This document shows, piece by piece, positions 28,308 to 36,546 of a stretch of 64,000 bases of DNA. The notes under the pieces were generated by a model, which saw only the letters and a list, made by a program, of their open reading frames with translations, was not told the origin of the DNA and searched no databases. Positions within the stretch are counted from its first letter, which is position 1, and each line of letters begins with the position of its first letter. A program made the translations under genes and the position numbers. Source of the stretch: Caulobacter radicis (GTDB lineage Bacteria; Pseudomonadota; Alphaproteobacteria; Caulobacterales; Caulobacteraceae); contig NZ_QDKO01000020.1 in assembly GCF_003094615.1 (NCBI RefSeq), positions 227,938-291,937 on the forward strand, read 5' to 3'.

Positions 28308-29189
28308 ATGGGCGTCATCGGACCGGCCGTCATCGCGGGAGCCCTGGCGCTCGCGGCCCAGGCCCAGCCGGTCGCGCCCGTGGTTCCGGCCGCGCCCGCC
28401 CCGCCGCTCGATCCGGCGGTGTGGTGGTCGAACGAGATTCCCCGCCCTTCGTCAGAGATCGACCCGCTGGCCGGTCGCCGGCTGGGGCGCAAGGAACAGC
28501 CGGTCCCGATCGACAACGGCGTCGATCCCCTGCTTTACCGCCTGTGGGGCCTGCAGCCCTTGCAGACCCAGCTGGTGCGCGGCGGCGAACTCGTGCTCGA
28601 GGCCTGGGCCCGCCCGGCGCGCGGCGTCCGCCAGGCCGTGGTGCGCGTCACGGTGCGCCGCGACGGCCGCGCCTTCGTCCAGGCCCGCGCGGGCCTCGGC
28701 TGCTGCACCCCCGAGATTGGCCGCCGCGTCGACATCAACGCCGAACTGGCGGACGACCGCATCGCCGTACTCAAGGCCATGGCCGGCGATCCGGCCTGGG
28801 GCCAGCCCCGCAGCGTCATCGTCGACTACGGCGCCGGCGCGGTCGAAGGCGTCTGCGTCGACGGCGTATCCTGGGACGTGACCCTGCTGGTTCCCGGCCA
28901 GGCGCGCCACCTGCGCCGCGCCTGCGACGACGCCGAGGTCGGCTCGATCGCCGGCGTCCTCTCGGCCGTCGTCGGTGCGGCGGCGGGCCGCGATCCGCTG
29001 TTCGACGCGGTGCTGCCGCGCGGCGGCGACTTCTCGCGCCAGGCTGCGGCCTATGCCGACCTCAAGGCCCAGGGCGGCAAGCTGAAGGCCGGAACGTCCA
29101 GCCGCCCGCAGCCGCCAGCCGTGCCGGTCGCCGACGACGAGCCCGAACCGGTCGAGCCGCCCGCTCCCGTTACGCCCGAGCCTCGCTGA
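28308..29189 (+). CDS. Hypothetical secreted protein
   Basis: A 293-residue protein beginning only 5 bases after ilvN, so probably read through from that operon. The start MGVIGPAVIAGALALAAQAQP looks like a signal peptide; a Pro/Ala linker follows. The central domain (about 90-210) contains a CC pair (GLGCCTPEIG) and two more cysteines (VCVDGVSWDV, RRACDDAE). The tail is Pro/Glu-rich (DDEPEPVEPPAPVTPEP). No known domain recognised, and no functional link to branched-chain amino acids is evident. Confidence 0.72.
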   Translation: MGVIGPAVIAGALALAAQAQPVAPVVPAAPAPPLDPAVWWSNEIPRPSSEIDPLAGRRLGRKEQPVPIDNGVDPLLYRLWGLQPLQTQLVRGGELVLEAWARPARGVRQAVVRVTVRRDGRAFVQARAGLGCCTPEIGRRVDINAELADDRIAVLKAMAGDPAWGQPRSVIVDYGAGAVEGVCVDGVSWDVTLLVPGQARHLRRACDDAEVGSIAGVLSAVVGAAAGRDPLFDAVLPRGGDFSRQAAAYADLKAQGGKLKAGTSSRPQPPAVPVADDEPEPVEPPAPVTPEPR

Positions 29190-29328
29190 CCGCAGATCCG
29201 TAGGATCGTGCAATCAACCCGGAGCATCGCTCTACCGGCTGGACAGCCGGCCCGGTCATATTGGCCTCGTTCCGCCGTAGCTCCCCTGCGGCGTTCCCCC
29301 AAACCAAACCCCAAGTCAAAGCCTGGCC

Positions 29329-29463
29329 ATGACCCGCCACATGCCCCGTCGCGCGACGGCGGCGCCGCGCTGGTTCGCCATCGCCCTTTGGGCCGGCGCC
29401 TGCGCGATGGCCGCCCTGCCCGCCCTGCTCTCGTCCGCTTCCGCCTGGAGGATCCTGCCATGA
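29329..29463 (+). CDS. Predicted 44-residue membrane peptide
   Basis: A short frame ATG 29329 to TGA 29461-29463 encodes a peptide with a basic start (MTRHMPRRATAAPRW) and one hydrophobic helix (FAIALWAGACAMAALPALL). Its stop overlaps the start of the following gene (ATGATG at 29460). Such overlap and the membrane-like composition support a real gene, but the length leaves doubt. Confidence 0.45.
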   Translation: MTRHMPRRATAAPRWFAIALWAGACAMAALPALLSSASAWRILP

Positions 29464-29687
29464 TGATCGATCACCTCCCTGTCTCCGGCGTCTGGTCCTC
29501 GCCCGATGGCCGCTTCAGCCTGGAGCTGCGCCCCGACGGCCGCTTCGTCGAGGTCCACGCCAACCCCGACAGCGTCTTCACCGGCGCCTACGTCCTGGTC
29601 GGCGAAACGCTGAAACTGTTCGAGGACCACGGCGCCGTGGTCACCGGCCGCCTCTCCGACGGCCGCCTCAGCCTGGGGACGGTTTAG
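29460..29687 (+). CDS. Small Atu4866-like beta protein
   Basis: A 75-residue protein reading SGVWSSPDGRFSLELRPDGRFVEVHANPDSVFTGAYVLVGETLKLFEDHGAVVTGRLSDGRLSLGTV in outline: alternating strands with repeated DGRF and a Tyr/Gly turn, resembling the Atu4866 domain family of unknown role. It overlaps the preceding 44-residue frame by 4 bases, starts with two ATG codons, and stops about 45 bases before the predicted start of the tmRNA transcript. Function unknown. Confidence 0.6.
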   Translation: MMIDHLPVSGVWSSPDGRFSLELRPDGRFVEVHANPDSVFTGAYVLVGETLKLFEDHGAVVTGRLSDGRLSLGTV

Positions 29688-29732
29688 CCGCGCCCCTTCC
29701 ATCCGCGGCCCCGAGGGCCTATATTCAGTTTG

Positions 29733-30025
29733 TCCGGCTTCGGCCGAACTATGGGGATAAACGCGCACGTAATAAGCGGACTGGACCCGGGTGCGATTCC
29801 CGGCGGCTCCACCAAATCTCTCCCGAGTTATCACGGGACTGCATGGGGCCGATCAGCATCGACAGACGTGTAAAGGTGTTTGCTTTCTCTCGGCTTGGCC
29901 CACCGTTTCGGGCCTTTAAACTAAATGCGAACGATAACTTCGCTGAAGAGTTCGCCGTCGCTGCGTAATGCGGTGCAGGTGAATTCGCCTCTTAAGTCCT
30001 AGGGGTTCAGATCCCTAGGCGGGGC
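29733..30025 (+). ncRNA. ssrA: Circularly permuted two-piece tmRNA
   Basis: The acceptor piece comes first: GGAC, T-arm CCGGG-TGCGATT-CCCGG, acceptor GGCTCC-A and encoded CCA ending at 29814. After a 30-base spacer the coding piece begins with GGGGCCGA at 29845, which pairs with the acceptor strand. The tag frame at 29927-29968 reads ANDNFAEEFAVAA-stop; with the charged Ala this gives the Caulobacter tag AANDNFAEEFAVAA. ACGTG near 29867 pairs with CACGT near 29766, as the split tRNA-like domain requires. The exact 5' and 3' ends are estimates; a stem CCTAGGG/CCCTAGG at 29998-30019 lies near the 3' end. A TATATT at 29720-29725 is a possible -10. Confidence 0.95.
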
Positions 30026-30030
30026 CCGGA

Positions 30031-30240
30031 GGGAGCCTGGCAACAGAATCCCTCCACTTTCCAGGAATGTGGACGGCTCCCTCCTCTTTGCCAAAAGTGG
30101 AATGAGGGAGCCTGGCAACAGAATCCCTCCACTTTCTAGGAATGTGGACGGCTCCCTCCTCTTTGCCAAAAGTGGAATGAGGGAGCCTGGCAACAGAATC
30201 CCTCCACCTTCCAGAAATGTGGACGGCTCCCTTCTCTTCC
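30031..30240. repeat. 75-bp tandem repeat array, about 2.8 copies
   Basis: GGGAGCCTGGCAACAG starts at 30031, 30106 and 30181, an exact 75-base period with only a few substitutions between copies (for example TTCCAGG versus TTCTAGG). Within each copy GAGGGAGCC and GGCTCCCTC (30104-30112 and 30150-30158 in copy 2) can close a hairpin, and CCACTTT can pair with AAAGTGG. Because 75 is divisible by 3, frames stay open on both strands. It lies between ssrA and sspB. Confidence 0.95.
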
Positions 30241-30408
30241 GTATCCAGCGGATTCGAGGAGGCTGATGGTGGAAATCCGCCACTTTTCGAGCTCGCCGGT
30301 CGCCCTCGAAAATTTGTACGCCGCTACCGTATACGGGCGCCTTTGCCGCAGCCCCGCGACGGGTTACGCTGGCGGCTGGATTTGTCGTTTTTGCTTTATC
30401 GAAGACCC

Positions 30409-30888
30409 ATGGCCCGCACTCCTCCGACCGAAGACCTGATGCAGTACGAGGCCATGGCCCAGGACGCCCTGCGTGGCGTCGTGAAGGCCGCGCTGAAGAA
30501 GGCCGCCGCGCCCGGCGGCCTGCCCGAACCGCACCATCTCTACATCACCTTCAAGACCCAGGCCCCCGGCGTCTCCGCGCCGCAGGACCTGCTCGGCAAG
30601 TACCCCGACGAGATGACGATCATCCTGCAGCACCAGTATTGGGACCTGGCGCCGGGCGAGACCTTCTTCTCGGTGACGCTGAAATTCGGCGGCCAGCCCA
30701 AGCGGCTGTCGATCCCGTACGCCGCCGTGACCCGCTTTTACGACCCGTCGGTTCAGTTCGCCTTGCAGTTCGAGGCGCCCGAGATCGAGCCCGCGCCGGT
30801 CGAGCCGGAACCCGAGCCCACCCCGCCCCCCGCCGACGGCGACGAGGCCCCCAAGATCATCTCCCTCGATCAGTTCCGGAAGAAGTAG
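30409..30888 (+). CDS. sspB: SspB-alpha, ssrA-tag adaptor for ClpXP
   Basis: A 159-residue adaptor of the alphaproteobacterial SspB type. The tag-binding domain runs from LMQYEAMAQDALRGVVKAAL through HHLYITFKTQAPGV, MTIILQHQYWDL and FFSVTLKFGG to about residue 118. An acidic Pro/Glu linker follows and the C-terminus IISLDQFRKK is the ClpX-docking peptide. It binds ssrA-tagged proteins and delivers them to ClpXP. The ATG at 30409 is chosen because the conserved domain starts there; the longer open frame runs back into the tandem repeats. It lies about 380 bases downstream of the tmRNA gene that makes the tag. Confidence 0.94.
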   Translation: MARTPPTEDLMQYEAMAQDALRGVVKAALKKAAAPGGLPEPHHLYITFKTQAPGVSAPQDLLGKYPDEMTIILQHQYWDLAPGETFFSVTLKFGGQPKRLSIPYAAVTRFYDPSVQFALQFEAPEIEPAPVEPEPEPTPPPADGDEAPKIISLDQFRKK

Positions 30889-30891
30889 GCC

Positions 30892-31362
30892 TTGAACGAC
30901 GTCGTCTCGGAGGAGAAGAGCGCTCTTACCGACGAGGCGATACTCGCCCGCTTCACGGCTTCCAAGAACGCGCCGCCCAGCGCCCTGACGCTGGGCTTCA
31001 AGCTCATCGCCGTCAGCCAGGCCGAGCGGCGCGTCGAGATCGCCTTCGACGCCCGCGCCGACCTGCTGGCCAATCCGATGGGCCAGGTCCAGGGCGGCTT
31101 CGTCTGCGCCATGCTGGACGAGTGCATGTCGGTGGCCGGACTGATCACCTCGGGCATGACCCACGTGGTCCCCACGCTCGAAATGAAGACCAGCTTCCTG
31201 CGGCCGGCCATGCCCGGCCCGCTGCGCGGCGTCGGCCGCGTGGTGAAGTGGGGGAGAACCGTCTGCTTCATGGAAGGCGAGCTATACGACGCCGAGGGCC
31301 GTCTGCTGGCCACGTCGACGGGCACGGCCTTGCCGACGCCCTTCGCCAAGTTCAAGAAATAG
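30892..31362 (+). CDS. PaaI-type hotdog thioesterase
   Basis: A 156-residue single-domain hotdog protein. The central helix and active-site region is NPMGQVQGGFVCAMLDECMSVAGL, where the Asp/Glu of LDEC is the usual catalytic acid, followed by VPTLEMKTSFLRPA and GRTVCFMEGELYD. It probably hydrolyses small acyl-CoA or phenylacetyl-type thioesters. It starts with TTG at 30892, three bases after the sspB stop, so it is very likely cotranscribed with sspB. Substrate unknown. Confidence 0.85.
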   Translation: MNDVVSEEKSALTDEAILARFTASKNAPPSALTLGFKLIAVSQAERRVEIAFDARADLLANPMGQVQGGFVCAMLDECMSVAGLITSGMTHVVPTLEMKTSFLRPAMPGPLRGVGRVVKWGRTVCFMEGELYDAEGRLLATSTGTALPTPFAKFKK

Positions 31363-31369
31363 GCGCGCC

Positions 31370-32170
31370 ATGGCCCGGACGGCGAACCTCCTCATCGGCC
31401 TGCTGCTGGCCTGCCTGGCCATCGCGCCCGCCCATGCCGAAGGTCCATTCGACCATTGGGCCGCCGTCGTCGTGGCCGGCGACTTCCGCGCCCATTCCGG
31501 CGGCTCGACCGAGGCCTTCGACAATGCTCGCCGCGACGTCTCCCAAAGCCTGACGGCGCTCGGCTTCCCCGCGCCGGCCCAATTCTCGACGCGTCCAAAG
31601 CGCTACCCGTCGCAAGGCGTGGCGTCATCCGATCCCAAGTCGATCCAGGCGGGCCTGGCCTCGGCCGCCGAGGTCTCTCCCGCCGGCTGCCTCGTCTACA
31701 TCACCTCGCACGGCGCGCCCGAGGGCGTGGTGATGGGCGACAAGGTCCTGCGCCCCCAGCGCCTGGCGGCGATGGTCGACGGCGCCTGCCCGGGCCGCCC
31801 CTCGATCGTGGTCGTCTCGGCCTGCTTCTCGGGCGTGTTCGTGCCCGCGTTGGAACGCGACGACCGCATGATCCTGACCGCCGCACGTCCGGACCGCACC
31901 TCGTTCGGCTGCGGCGAAAGCGATCGCTATCCCTATTTCGACGACTGCTTCCTGGCCGAGATCGGCAAGGCGCGCGACTTCGTCGCGCTGGGCCGGGCGG
32001 TCCAGGCCTGCGTGGCTCGCAAGGAAGTCGACACCGGCATGACTCCGCCGTCGGAACCGCAGATGTGGATCGGCCCCGAACTGCGCCCCCTGCTGCCGCT
32101 CTACACCTTCGCCAAGGCGCGAAAGCCGGCGCCCTCGCCGGCTGCTTCGCCGCCGCCGGCTGGAAACTGA
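31370..32170 (+). CDS. Secreted C13 (legumain-like) cysteine protease family protein
   Basis: A 266-residue protein with a cleavable signal (LLIGLLLACLAIAPAHA). The core is a caspase-like fold: WAAVVVAGDFRAHSGG at the start, catalytic His114 in VYITSHGAPEGVV and Cys152 in IVVVSACFSGVFV. The spacing and surrounding strands fit peptidase family C13. AGCLVY, GCGESDRYPYFDDCF and QACVARK hold further cysteines. The tail is Pro/Ala-rich. It is 7 bases after the thioesterase gene. Its role in the periplasm is unknown; caspase-like folds of bacteria are often of interest in processing or cell death, which is only analogy. Confidence 0.82.
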   Translation: MARTANLLIGLLLACLAIAPAHAEGPFDHWAAVVVAGDFRAHSGGSTEAFDNARRDVSQSLTALGFPAPAQFSTRPKRYPSQGVASSDPKSIQAGLASAAEVSPAGCLVYITSHGAPEGVVMGDKVLRPQRLAAMVDGACPGRPSIVVVSACFSGVFVPALERDDRMILTAARPDRTSFGCGESDRYPYFDDCFLAEIGKARDFVALGRAVQACVARKEVDTGMTPPSEPQMWIGPELRPLLPLYTFAKARKPAPSPAASPPPAGN

Positions 32171-32267
32171 ACAGCCCGACTGACGCAGCGGCAGTTTTCT
32201 TCCCGGCGCCGGTGTCCCTCGCCGCGCGAATTGGCCTAAGAAGGCCCTGAGGGGCTCTATCGGCGAG

Positions 32268-34397
32268 GTGGGATACGTGACGTTGCGTTTGTCGTCCAAG
32301 GTCGCGCGGTGCGCGGCGGTCGTGGGAATCTGGCTGGGAGGCGCGAGCAGCGCCACGAGCCAAGGCACGGCGCCGACAGCCCCCATATCGACCGCGCCGC
32401 GCGCTTCGGTCCCTGGTCCGGCGACGACCACGCAGAGGACCGCGCCGGCCGTTCGCGCGACACGTCCGCTCACGCCGGCCGCCACGCCCGCCGCGACGCC
32501 TCCCGTCGCGCCCGCCCTGCCCGGCGTCATGCCCCTGCCCGCGCCTGAACTGGAAGCCTTCGTCGACGGCTTCGTCCGCCGCTCGATGAACCAGGACCAC
32601 ATCGCCGGCGTTACCGTCTCGGTGGTGCAGAACGGTCAGGTCGTTCTGAAGAAGGGCTATGGCGTCGCCAGTCTGGCCGATGGTCGCCGGGTCGACCCGG
32701 ACCGGACGCTGTTCCGCATCGGCTCGATCTCCAAGACCTTCACCTGGATCGCCCTTCAAAACGAGATCGACGCCGGCCGCATCCGCCCCGACACGCCGAT
32801 CAACGTCTACCTGCCCGAGAAGCTTCAGGTGCGCGACCAGGGCAAGAAGAACCCGGTTCGCGTGCGCGACCTCTACAACCACACGCCCGGATTCGAGGAC
32901 CGCGCCCTGGGCCAGCTGTTCGAGCGCGACGAACGCCGCATCCGGCCGCTGGACGTCTATCTGCGCCAGGAGCGCCCCAACCGGGTGCGTGAACCGGGCG
33001 TGCTGCCGGCCTACTCCAATTACGGGGTCGCCCTGGTCGGCGCGGCCTTGGCCAACACCGGCGCCAAGCCGTTCGAGGACCTGATCGCCGAGCGCGTGAT
33101 CGTTCCCGCGGGCCTGACCCGCACCACTTTCCGCGAGCCCCGCGCCTGGCGCGACGACCTGCCCGCGCCGATGGCCCCGGCCCTGGCCGCCGACATGGCC
33201 CAAGGCTATCGCTGGACGCCGCTGGGCCTGCAGGCCCAGCCGGTGGAGTTCATCGGCCAGATCGCGCCGGCCGGCTCAGCCTCGAGCACCGCCGCTGACA
33301 TGGCCCGCTACATGACCCTGCTGCTGAACGGCGGGGCGATCGACGGCCGCACCGTGTTCTCGGCCCGCGCCGCACAGGCCTTCCGCACGCCCAGCTATCG
33401 CCCCGCGGCCGGCGCCGCCGGCCTGAACAGCGGCTTCCAGGACATCGCCCTGCCCGGCAATCGCCGCGGCTTCGGCCATGCCGGCGCCACCCTGTGGTTC
33501 CACTCCAACATGGTCATCGCGCCCGACCTGGGCCTGGGCGTCTTCGTCTCGGTCAACACCGACACCGGCCAGAGCCTGCCGGCGACCCTGCCCTCGGCCA
33601 TCGTCGAGCGCTTCTACGCCCCGGCCCGGGCCGTGCCGGCCTTCACGCCGCTCTCGGCCGAAGCGGCGGCCGTCTACGAGGGCGACTACCTGACCGACCG
33701 CCGCGCCTATGGCGGCCTGGAGGGTTTCGTGAACCGCCTGATCGGCGTCGCCAAGGTGCGGGTCAGCGATCAGGGCGGCCTCGCCGTGACCACCGACGGC
33801 CAGACCCGCCTGTGGCTCCCCACCGACCGCGAGGACGTCTTCAAGGCCGCCGACAGCGCCGACATGCTGGTCTTCCAACGCCAGGACGGCGCGGCCGCGC
33901 GGTTCTTCGCGCCCTCCGGCGTCGCCGCCTACGAGCGGGTCGGCCCGCTGTTCAAGCAGGGCGTCCTGGCCGGCATGACCCTGCTGGCCGCCCTGGCCTC
34001 GATCGCCACCCTGGCCGGCGTGTTCGTGCGCAGCCGCCGCGACACCCGCCAGACCACCAGCCAGGCCCGCGCCAGCCTGCTGCAGACCACCCAGGCGGTG
34101 CTGTGGCTGACGGCGATCGCCTGCGTGGGCGCCTTCGCGCTGGGCTCGGGAGACGTGGCCGCCGTGGTCTTCGGCTGGCCCAGCGGCTGGCTGCTGACGG
34201 CCTCGGCCTGCGCCTTCATCGCCACCCTGCTGACCCTGCTGACCCTGGCCATGGCGCCGGTCGTCTGGCGCGGCGGCCGCCGCGTCGACAGCTGGAACGA
34301 CCTGCGCAAGCTGTGCTTCACGGTCACGGCGCTGATCTTCATCGGCTTCTCGGTGGTGCTGGCCGCCTGGGGCTTCCTCGAGTTCTGGAACACCTGA
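32268..34397 (+). CDS. Class C beta-lactamase-fold serine hydrolase with C-terminal membrane helices
   Basis: A 709-residue protein. After a signal-like segment and a Pro/Thr/Ala linker (35-85), the AmpC/CubicO domain begins at FVRRSMNQDHIAGVTVSVVQNG. SxxK is in FRIGSISKTFTW, YxN in PAYSNYG and the HxG-equivalent in GFGHAGATLWF. A small domain follows, and at least four hydrophobic helices lie in about 565-705. It may be a peptidase or esterase acting on peptidoglycan or D-amino acid peptides at the outer face of the inner membrane. The start is GTG at 32268 or 32277; both give a similar signal. Confidence 0.83.
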   Translation: MGYVTLRLSSKVARCAAVVGIWLGGASSATSQGTAPTAPISTAPRASVPGPATTTQRTAPAVRATRPLTPAATPAATPPVAPALPGVMPLPAPELEAFVDGFVRRSMNQDHIAGVTVSVVQNGQVVLKKGYGVASLADGRRVDPDRTLFRIGSISKTFTWIALQNEIDAGRIRPDTPINVYLPEKLQVRDQGKKNPVRVRDLYNHTPGFEDRALGQLFERDERRIRPLDVYLRQERPNRVREPGVLPAYSNYGVALVGAALANTGAKPFEDLIAERVIVPAGLTRTTFREPRAWRDDLPAPMAPALAADMAQGYRWTPLGLQAQPVEFIGQIAPAGSASSTAADMARYMTLLLNGGAIDGRTVFSARAAQAFRTPSYRPAAGAAGLNSGFQDIALPGNRRGFGHAGATLWFHSNMVIAPDLGLGVFVSVNTDTGQSLPATLPSAIVERFYAPARAVPAFTPLSAEAAAVYEGDYLTDRRAYGGLEGFVNRLIGVAKVRVSDQGGLAVTTDGQTRLWLPTDREDVFKAADSADMLVFQRQDGAAARFFAPSGVAAYERVGPLFKQGVLAGMTLLAALASIATLAGVFVRSRRDTRQTTSQARASLLQTTQAVLWLTAIACVGAFALGSGDVAAVVFGWPSGWLLTASACAFIATLLTLLTLAMAPVVWRGGRRVDSWNDLRKLCFTVTALIFIGFSVVLAAWGFLEFWNT

Positions 34398-34452
34398 TCC
34401 GGCACGCCGCGTGCAGGCTCCCCCGTCGTGGCGACGATGGGGGAGTTGGCGC

Positions 34453-34845
34453 GTGTCGAAACGGAACGTCTGTATCCTGGCCGGGGCAGGCCTCGGCGTC
34501 TGGCTGGCCGCGACGCTGTTCTACGGGGCCTTCGGGACCGAACTGATCGAACGGGCCTTCTGGTTCTACGCCCTCAACGCATTCCTGGCCGCGACGCTGG
34601 GCGCCTTCGCATTCCAGGCCACAGCCCGGCTGCTGCGGATTCCCCGCACCCGACGCCTCTTTCCCGCCATGGCCTTCGCCCTGCCCGGCGTCGCGGCGGC
34701 GAACCTGATCCTGCTGGGCCTCGTGCCCCTGGCGCCCGGCGCCGAGCCCTCCAGCCTGGGGCGCTATCTGGCCTTCCTGATCGTGCTCTACATCTCGATC
34801 GGCGCGTCAGTCTTCGAGCGTGCCCCGCAGAAAGCGCGACTCTAG
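34453..34845 (+). CDS. Four-helix inner membrane protein of unknown function
   Basis: About 130 residues with four hydrophobic segments (VCILAGAGLGVWLAATLFYG, FWFYALNAFLAATLGAFAF, LFPAMAFALPGVAAANLILLG, YLAFLIVLYISIGASVF). GTG at 34453 is chosen because a GGGGGAG ribosome site sits 8 bases upstream; an in-frame GTG at 34411 has none. Its last 39 bases overlap the convergent RusA-like gene. No domain recognised. Confidence 0.68.
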   Translation: MSKRNVCILAGAGLGVWLAATLFYGAFGTELIERAFWFYALNAFLAATLGAFAFQATARLLRIPRTRRLFPAMAFALPGVAAANLILLGLVPLAPGAEPSSLGRYLAFLIVLYISIGASVFERAPQKARL

Positions 34846-35193
34846 CTTTCGCACCACGATCACGATCCGCTCGCGCTCGCCCGGACGCCGCTCGACCAGC
34901 AGCCGGGCGACCTGGGCGTCGTCGTGGAAGGCGTAGCCCTTGATGGCGTCGAGCAGGGCCTTGGCCAGGTTGTCGAGGTCCAGCCACGGCGGTTCGCCGA
35001 CGAACTCCATGCCGATCTCGACCGAAAACTCGCCCCAGGCCGGCCGCGAGCCGCGCCAGCTCTTGCGGAAGAACTCGTAGATCAGCGGCTTGTAGTACTT
35101 GGCCTGGGTCGTCAGGCCGTCGACCACGATGGTCAGCTCGCCCCCGGCCTCGCGGGCGCGGACCTTGCCGTGATGCGTCCAGTCGTCTTGCAA
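34807..35193 (-). CDS. RusA-like Holliday junction endonuclease
   Basis: A 128-residue protein with the RusA core: PWLDLDNLAKALLDAIKGYAFHDDAQVARLLVER, containing the acidic residues (Asp in DLDN, Asp in LLDAI, Asp in HDDAQV) and the Lys that make the active site. RusA cleaves Holliday junctions and is often phage-derived. No phage genes are nearby, so this is a lone copy. The start TTG at 35191-35193 has no strong ribosome site and may be wrong. It overlaps the convergent membrane gene by 39 bases. Confidence 0.82.
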   Translation of the reverse strand: MQDDWTHHGKVRAREAGGELTIVVDGLTTQAKYYKPLIYEFFRKSWRGSRPAWGEFSVEIGMEFVGEPPWLDLDNLAKALLDAIKGYAFHDDAQVARLLVERRPGERERIVIVVRKLESRFLRGTLED

Positions 35194-35255
35194 GCGCGAG
35201 GCCTCCAGGCCCGCCGTCGCGGCGGGCGTCGAAGCGCTGTCTACGCGGCCCGGGC

Positions 35256-36410
35256 CTAGAGGCGCAAATGGATCCCGCGCCGATGCAGCGGGATCAGGAT
35301 CGCCAGGATGAAGGCCAGCACCGCCAGGGCGCAGGCCAGGGACGCGGCCTTTGGATCGGGGATCACACGAAGAGCCAGGTCGTAGGTCAGCCCCTGGGCC
35401 GAATGTCCGCCCGGCAGCAGCGGCATCGAACCGAAGATCCCCAGCAGCTGCGACAGGATGAAGGCCAGGATGGCGTTGCCGCCGAAGATGGTCAGCGGGG
35501 CGGCCAGCTTCAGCGCCGGCTTCAGTCCCGCCAGCAGGTCGAGCACGAACAGGGCCGCCATGGACAGGCCGCTGCTCAGCAGGGCGAAGCTGGGCGTCCA
35601 GATCGACTTGTTGATCGGCATGACGCCGTCCAGCAGCAGGCCGCCGGCGATCAGCGCGGCCGACAGCAGGGCCAGGGCGATGCGGCTGGCCCCGCCCCTC
35701 GCCAGCAAGGCCGCGGCGATGGCGCCGATCAGCACGTTGACGGCCGCCGGCAGGGTCGAGAGCAGGCCTTCGGGATCATAGGTGACGCCAACGCCCTCCG
35801 TCGTGCCGTGCTTCCAGAGGTGCGGGATGGTGATCACCGTCCGGTCGATGAAGGCCGGCAGCGAGCCGTGCGAGTCGAGCCTTCCCGCGCCGAAGCCCGG
35901 GACCGGCGCGAAGGCCAGCAGCGCCCAGTAGATCGCCAGCAGAACGACGGCGGCTATGGTGACGGCCACGAAGCTGAACTTCAGGCGGCTTCCGGCGCGC
36001 GGCGCGGCCAGCACGCAGATCGCCACGCCCAGCGCGTAGCAGAGGCCGATGCGCTGCAGGATGCCCGGCAGGCGAAGATGGGCGAAATCGAACTTCGGCA
36101 GGGCGTTCAGCACCAGGCCCAGCAGGATCAGCATCGCCGTGCGGCGGGCGACCTTTATCCAGAAGCCGGCCGAGGCGCGGTCGCCGGGCGTCAGGCGCGG
36201 GACGGACAAGCCGATGGCCATGCCGACGCAGAACAGGAAGGTCGGGAAGACGAGATCGGCCGGCGTCCAGCCATGCCACGGCGCGTGAGCCAGCGGCGCG
36301 TAGACCTGGCTCCATGATCCCGGGCTGACCACGATGATCATCCCGGCCACGGCCAGACCACGAAGAAGATCCAGCGCGACGATCCGACCGCCGCCCTTGC
36401 CCGACGCCAT
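35256..36410 (-). CDS. NagX/HGSNAT-like membrane acyltransferase (DUF5009 type)
   Basis: A 384-residue inner-membrane protein with about ten hydrophobic segments. It opens with [19 protein letters not shown], the usual first helix of the heparan-alpha-glucosaminide N-acetyltransferase-like family, followed by [18 protein letters not shown] where the His is the likely catalytic residue, and [15 protein letters not shown]. Relatives transfer acetyl groups to sugars across the membrane and are sometimes linked to N-acetylglucosamine use. No amino-sugar genes are here. The ATG at 36408-36410 is preferred; an upstream in-frame start adds 21 polar residues. Confidence 0.85.
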   Translation of the reverse strand: MASGKGGGRIVALDLLRGLAVAGMIIVVSPGSWSQVYAPLAHAPWHGWTPADLVFPTFLFCVGMAIGLSVPRLTPGDRASAGFWIKVARRTAMLILLGLVLNALPKFDFAHLRLPGILQRIGLCYALGVAICVLAAPRAGSRLKFSFVAVTIAAVVLLAIYWALLAFAPVPGFGAGRLDSHGSLPAFIDRTVITIPHLWKHGTTEGVGVTYDPEGLLSTLPAAVNVLIGAIAAALLARGGASRIALALLSAALIAGGLLLDGVMPINKSIWTPSFALLSSGLSMAALFVLDLLAGLKPALKLAAPLTIFGGNAILAFILSQLLGIFGSMPLLPGGHSAQGLTYDLALRVIPDPKAASLACALAVLAFILAILIPLHRRGIHLRL

Positions 36411-36546
36411 GTACGCTTCCCCCGAACACTTTTTCTGGGCGCGGAGGGTTCGCATGCTCGCGCCTGGTGTCAACCGGCGTCGGGAGCGTTGCCCTGGCGG
36501 CCCTCAGGGTCTAGACCCCCCGTCGACCGTTTTCCGGGAGACCCGC

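Noticed and set aside
29845..30019. tmRNA gene as an integration site of a mobile element
   Set aside because: tmRNA genes often host integrases, but no integrase, duplicated end or cargo is visible; the downstream array has no resemblance to the tmRNA end.
30031..30240. Possible CRISPR-like array
   Set aside because: The copies are contiguous 75-base units with no variable spacers, and no cas gene is present.
29999..30283. Open frames with a 25-residue repeat on both strands across the 75-bp array
   Set aside because: Frames stay open only because the period is divisible by three; there is no ribosome site and the + strand frame runs into the sspB leader. I treat the region as non-coding repeat.
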